Assembly: GCA_905236265.1 (NCBI GenBank)
Contig: CAJOOV010000060.1
Location: 1 to 7,596 of the forward strand
Source of the DNA: an uncultured Oscillospiraceae bacterium
GTDB lineage: Bacteria; Bacillota; Clostridia; Oscillospirales; Oscillospiraceae
Length of the DNA stretch: 7,596 nucleotides
Direction: 5' to 3'
Shown here: piece by piece, positions 5,153 through 7,596 of the stretch
Layout: each line of letters opens with the position of its first letter
How positions within the stretch are numbered: the first letter of the stretch is position 1
Translations under genes and position numbers: made by a program
Notes under the pieces: model-generated
What the model was told of the DNA's origin: nothing
Database searches by the model: none
The model's input: the letters and a program-made list of their open reading frames with translations, nothing else

Positions 5153-5662
5153 TTAACAGGGCAGCCGAAAGAAGGTATCCGCCAAAGACAGGTCGTGAAA
5201 CAGTGGATGATTGAGCGGCTGAATCGTCCAGCAGATAATCATGCCGCAAAGGAGAATCACGCCTGCGCTGAGGAGCCCTGTCCAGCGCTCTCCCAGTGGG
5301 AGCAGATCAGGAAGAGCGTATTGCAGTACGATCAGAAGCCCATAGAGTATCAGGTGTCCAATGATGGTGTTTGCAGTCATGTACTTATGGATCATCCAGC
5401 CAAGGGGCAGCATCAGTGTACAGCTGAGCAGAAGCGATGCCAGCCACGGCGCTGTAGACCACCGTCCGATGCCGGTGAGATACAGCCCTGTGAGCAGGTA
5501 CGGCCAGAACAGCAGCTTCACATGCTCCCAAAGGCTTTCGTTGACCGGGGCAAAGAATTCTGTCACGATACTTGGCCAGCGGTCAAAAGCACCGTGCAGT
5601 CCGATTCCGGCTGCCGCTGCAAGCATCATGCACAGCAGCAGCTTCCTGTCTGTTCCTCTCAT
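5153..5662 (-). CDS. DUF6512-type small multi-pass membrane protein
   Basis: A 169-residue integral membrane protein of unknown function. I recognise a DUF6512-like pattern: FAPVNESLWEHVKLLFWPYLL (about 37-57), with its conserved NES-WEH, and a C-terminal HPLFHDL. Five membrane helices are visible (about 8-25, 48-65, 72-91, 99-117 and 128-147). The ATG at 5662 is preferred over an in-frame GTG at 5671 because the GGGGAGG site lies 9 bases before the ATG but directly abuts the GTG. The gene starts 84 bases after the rpoD stop on the same strand, with no clear terminator or promoter between, so it is probably read through from the dnaG-rpoD transcript. Nothing in the sequence indicates substrate or partner. 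The family assignment is from memory of the motif, not a search. Confidence 0.82.
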   Translation of the reverse strand: MRGTDRKLLLCMMLAAAAGIGLHGAFDRWPSIVTEFFAPVNESLWEHVKLLFWPYLLTGLYLTGIGRWSTAPWLASLLLSCTLMLPLGWMIHKYMTANTIIGHLILYGLLIVLQYALPDLLPLGERWTGLLSAGVILLCGMIICWTIQPLNHPLFHDLSLADTFFRLPC

Positions 5663-5671
5663 AAAACGCAC

Positions 5672-5678
5672 CCTCCCC
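5672..5678 (-). promoter_or_regulatory. Ribosome binding site deciding the DUF6512 start
   Basis: Minus-strand GGGGAGG is 9 bases from the ATG at 5662 and has no space before the GTG at 5671, so it selects the ATG. Confidence 0.75.
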
Positions 5679-5746
5679 TGACCACAGTTTATGCCAGAGG
5701 AGGGCGGGTAGAACAGGGATTCCTCTCAAGCCCTATGCAGGGGGCA

Positions 5747-6988
5747 TCAGTTGAGGAAGTCCTTCAATTTTTTAGAGCGGCTGGGGTGGCGCAGCTTGCG
5801 CAGTGCCTTTGCCTCGATTTGGCGGATACGTTCACGGGTGACGTGGAATTCCTTTCCTACCTCTTCCAGTGTCCGGGTGCGTCCGTCCTCCAGACCAAAG
5901 CGCAGCTTCAGCACCTTTTCCTCTCTGGGGGTGAGGGTTGAGAGCACCTCCACAAGCTGCTCCTTCAGCAGCGTATAGGAAGCGGCCTCTGAGGGCTCGC
6001 TGGCGTCCTCGTCGGGGATGAAGTCGCCCAGATGGGAGTCCTCCTCCTCCCCGATGGGTGTTTCCAGAGAGACGGGCTCCTGCGCAATTTTCAGAATCTC
6101 CCGCACCTTGTCCACCGGCATATTCATCTCGGCGGCAATCTCCTCCGGAGAGGGATCATGCCCCAGCTCCTGCAAAAGCTGGCGGGAGACCCGGATCACC
6201 TTGTTGATGGTCTCTACCATGTGAACCGGGATGCGGATGGTTCTGGCCTGATCTGCTATGGCGCGGGTGATTGCCTGACGAATCCACCATGTGGCATAGG
6301 TGGAGAACTTGTAGCCCTTGGTGTAGTCAAACTTCTCTACTGCCTTAATCAAGCCGAGGTTGCCCTCCTGAATCAGATCCAAAAACAGCATTCCACGCCC
6401 CACATAGCGTTTGGCAATGGACACCACCAGACGGAGGTTCGCCTCAGCAAGGCTCTTTTTGCAGCTCTCACCCTTGCGAATGGCCTTTTCCAGCTCAGTG
6501 CGCACCTCCTCCGGAATCTCCTCTCCGGAATCCTCCAGTTCGTCCAACTGATCCCGTGCGGCATAGCCGGCGCTCATCCCCATGGCCAGCTCCGTCTCCT
6601 CCTCGGCGGAGAGCAGCGGCACCTTGCCGATTTCCTTCAGATACATCCGAACGGGGTCGTCAATGCCAAAGCTGTCCACCATGGCGTTGGGGTCAACCAG
6701 CTCTTCCTCCTCCGCATCTTCGATGTCCTCCTCACCGGGTTCGTCCAGCTCGGGCAATGCGTCGTCGGAGACCAGCTCGATTCCCTGATTCTCCAGAATG
6801 TCATAAAAGAGATCCAGCGTTTCGCTGTCCAGCTCAATGCCGTCCAGCTCCATCATCTCGGCAGCGGTGAGCTTTCCCTTCTTCCGCCCCCGGTCAATCA
6901 GCTCGTTCAGCTTCTCTGCGCCGGTAATCCCCTCCGGGATCTTGGTCTTAGCCTCTCTATTTCTCTGGCTTGTTTTTTTCTCGCTCAT
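5747..6988 (-). CDS. rpoD: RNA polymerase primary sigma factor RpoD/SigA
   Basis: The housekeeping sigma-70 subunit that directs RNA polymerase to -35/-10 promoters. The 413-residue length is typical of the compact Firmicutes SigA. Regions in order: 1.1 (about 21-75, EKLNELIDRGRKKGKLT); an acidic linker (about 79-98, EEDIEDAEEEE); 1.2 (about 109-140, DDPVRMYLKEIGKVPLLSAEEE); a short acidic non-conserved insert (about 145-170); region 2 (about 179-250), including LIQEGNLGLIKAVEKFDY and the -10-reading, melting motif FSTYATWWIRQAITRAI; region 3 (about 258-335); region 4 (about 340-405). The -35-reading helix-turn-helix of region 4 is LEEVGKEFHVTRERIRQIEAKALRKLR (374-400). All core determinants are present, which fits the perfect TTGACA/TATAAT promoter elsewhere in the window. 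The start codon overlaps the dnaG stop (ATGA), and its ribosome binding site sits inside dnaG, implying translational coupling. Confidence 0.99.
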   Translation of the reverse strand: MSEKKTSQRNREAKTKIPEGITGAEKLNELIDRGRKKGKLTAAEMMELDGIELDSETLDLFYDILENQGIELVSDDALPELDEPGEEDIEDAEEEELVDPNAMVDSFGIDDPVRMYLKEIGKVPLLSAEEETELAMGMSAGYAARDQLDELEDSGEEIPEEVRTELEKAIRKGESCKKSLAEANLRLVVSIAKRYVGRGMLFLDLIQEGNLGLIKAVEKFDYTKGYKFSTYATWWIRQAITRAIADQARTIRIPVHMVETINKVIRVSRQLLQELGHDPSPEEIAAEMNMPVDKVREILKIAQEPVSLETPIGEEEDSHLGDFIPDEDASEPSEAASYTLLKEQLVEVLSTLTPREEKVLKLRFGLEDGRTRTLEEVGKEFHVTRERIRQIEAKALRKLRHPSRSKKLKDFLN

Positions 6989-7596
6989 GGTAGTTCCTCC
7001 GTCGGTTTTTTCTGTGCTCGAAAAGCCATCAGAGCACTGTTGTCATTCCTGCCCTTGATTGCCTCGGTCTGTATCGTTCTGATGTAGTCTCTCAATGCCT
7101 GCTCCCGGTTTGCCTGAGAGACAGGGTGCTGGAGAATAGTGACGAGCTGATCCATCTCCTGATTTCCAAACTCCTGTCCCAGAGCATTCAGGTCACAGGG
7201 GCGGTGGGCATCCCAGCGCTCCCAGAGCAGGGTGTACACCCTGCCATAGAGAGGCACGGTAAAATCCTCCGGGGACAGGCCGCAGGCGGCTGCCTGAGCC
7301 AAAAGCCCGGCGTCTCCCAGCAGCAGACGGATGACGCCCTCCTCCGCTTTTCCGGAGCGCATATTGGTATAGCGCTGCGCCCGGTTTTCCGGCTGGTTCT
7401 GCTGAACCGGCTGAAGGATTCTGCGCTCCTGCTGGCGCTGCTGCTTGCGCTGCTCCCTGCGGCGGCTCTGCTGAATCTCCCGCTGCATGGTTTCCGGCGT
7501 GATTCCCAGATCCTGCGCCATCCGTGCGCCGTAGACCTCCCGCTCTGCGGCACTGGGCAGGGCTGCAATGGTCTCTGCCAGCTCCTGAATACAGGA
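6985..7596 (-). CDS. dnaG: DNA primase DnaG, C-terminal part (5' end beyond window)
   Basis: The last 203 residues of the replication primase, which makes RNA primers for lagging-strand synthesis. The frame is open to the right edge; an ATG at 7521 is internal, since the 25 upstream codons (ending AAEREVYGARMAQDLGI) continue the typical DnaG sequence PxxREVYxxRxAxxLGI. What is visible is the end of the catalytic core, then a Gln/Arg-rich flexible linker (fragment residues about 39-75, RRREQRKQQRQQERR), then the helical C-terminal domain that binds the replicative helicase (about 83-190, EGVIRLLLGDAGLL.. to REQALRDYIRTIQTEAIKG). The zinc-binding and TOPRIM domains lie outside the window. It overlaps rpoD by 4 bases, the classical dnaG-rpoD macromolecular-synthesis arrangement. 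Confidence 0.92.
   Translation of the reverse strand, partial: SCIQELAETIAALPSAAEREVYGARMAQDLGITPETMQREIQQSRRREQRKQQRQQERRILQPVQQNQPENRAQRYTNMRSGKAEEGVIRLLLGDAGLLAQAAACGLSPEDFTVPLYGRVYTLLWERWDAHRPCDLNALGQEFGNQEMDQLVTILQHPVSQANREQALRDYIRTIQTEAIKGRNDNSALMAFRAQKKPTEELP
6994..7000 (-). promoter_or_regulatory. rpoD ribosome binding site inside dnaG
   Basis: Minus-strand GGAGGAA ends 5 bases before the rpoD ATG (GGAGG to ATG: 7 bases). It lies within the last codons of dnaG (TEELP-stop), so translation of dnaG passes directly over it. Confidence 0.85.

Noticed and set aside
5195..5941. Plus-strand open frame (248 codons) spanning the DUF6512 and rpoD ends
   Set aside because: It crosses two minus-strand genes and their spacer, and its composition (His/Gln/Cys-rich) is that of an antisense shadow.
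6032..7087. Long plus-strand open frame (351 codons) opposite rpoD
   Set aside because: It lies fully antisense to the unmistakable primary sigma factor, has no recognisable domain, and reads like a mirror of biased codons.

Overview
This is a mostly conserved chromosomal stretch, probably from a moderately GC-rich low-G+C-lineage (Firmicutes/Bacillota) anaerobe, most likely a gut Clostridia/Oscillospirales-type bacterium. That placement is inference. It rests on strong AGGAGG-type ribosome binding sites, a YabE-like DUF348-G5-3D cell-wall protein next to rsmA, a dnaG-rpoD pair, a DUF4349 lipoprotein and a DUF6512-type membrane protein. I see no mobile element, CRISPR array, tRNA, rRNA or defence system, and no convincing new multi-gene system. 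The points of interest are regulatory and non-coding.

Left part, + strand (1-3775). A MocR-type regulator (GntR-like DNA-binding domain fused to an aminotransferase-like domain) enters from the left edge without its N-terminus. A 256-base gap follows. It ends in a perfect consensus sigma-A promoter and a short, hairpin-containing leader for a secreted DUF348-G5-3D protein (YabE/resuscitation-promoting-factor-like, cell-wall remodelling). A strong terminator closes that gene. A 261-base gap then carries a weak candidate promoter, several dyads and possibly a structured leader for rsmA (16S rRNA adenine dimethyltransferase). In Bacillus subtilis the same neighbourhood is yabE-rnmV-rsmA; here rnmV is missing from between the two genes.

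Right part, - strand (3843-7596). Reading leftwards from the right edge there is the C-terminal part of dnaG (primase), rpoD/sigA (primary sigma factor) overlapping dnaG by 4 bases (ATGA), and a small five-helix membrane protein of DUF6512 type 84 bases further on, probably in the same transcript. A roughly 240-base gap follows with a perfect 13-bp dyad and a third, nearly identical half-site. Then a separately promoted DUF4349 lipoprotein ends convergently against rsmA, the two sharing a 20-bp-stem bidirectional terminator.

Functionally, dnaG and rpoD represent the macromolecular-synthesis operon (replication priming plus housekeeping transcription, here without rpsU in view). rsmA contributes ribosome maturation, the G5-3D protein cell-wall turnover, and DUF4349 and DUF6512 are envelope proteins of unknown role. 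The gaps at 1294-1549, 2648-2908 and 4914-5152 are all under 300 bases and hold only the regulatory sites listed.
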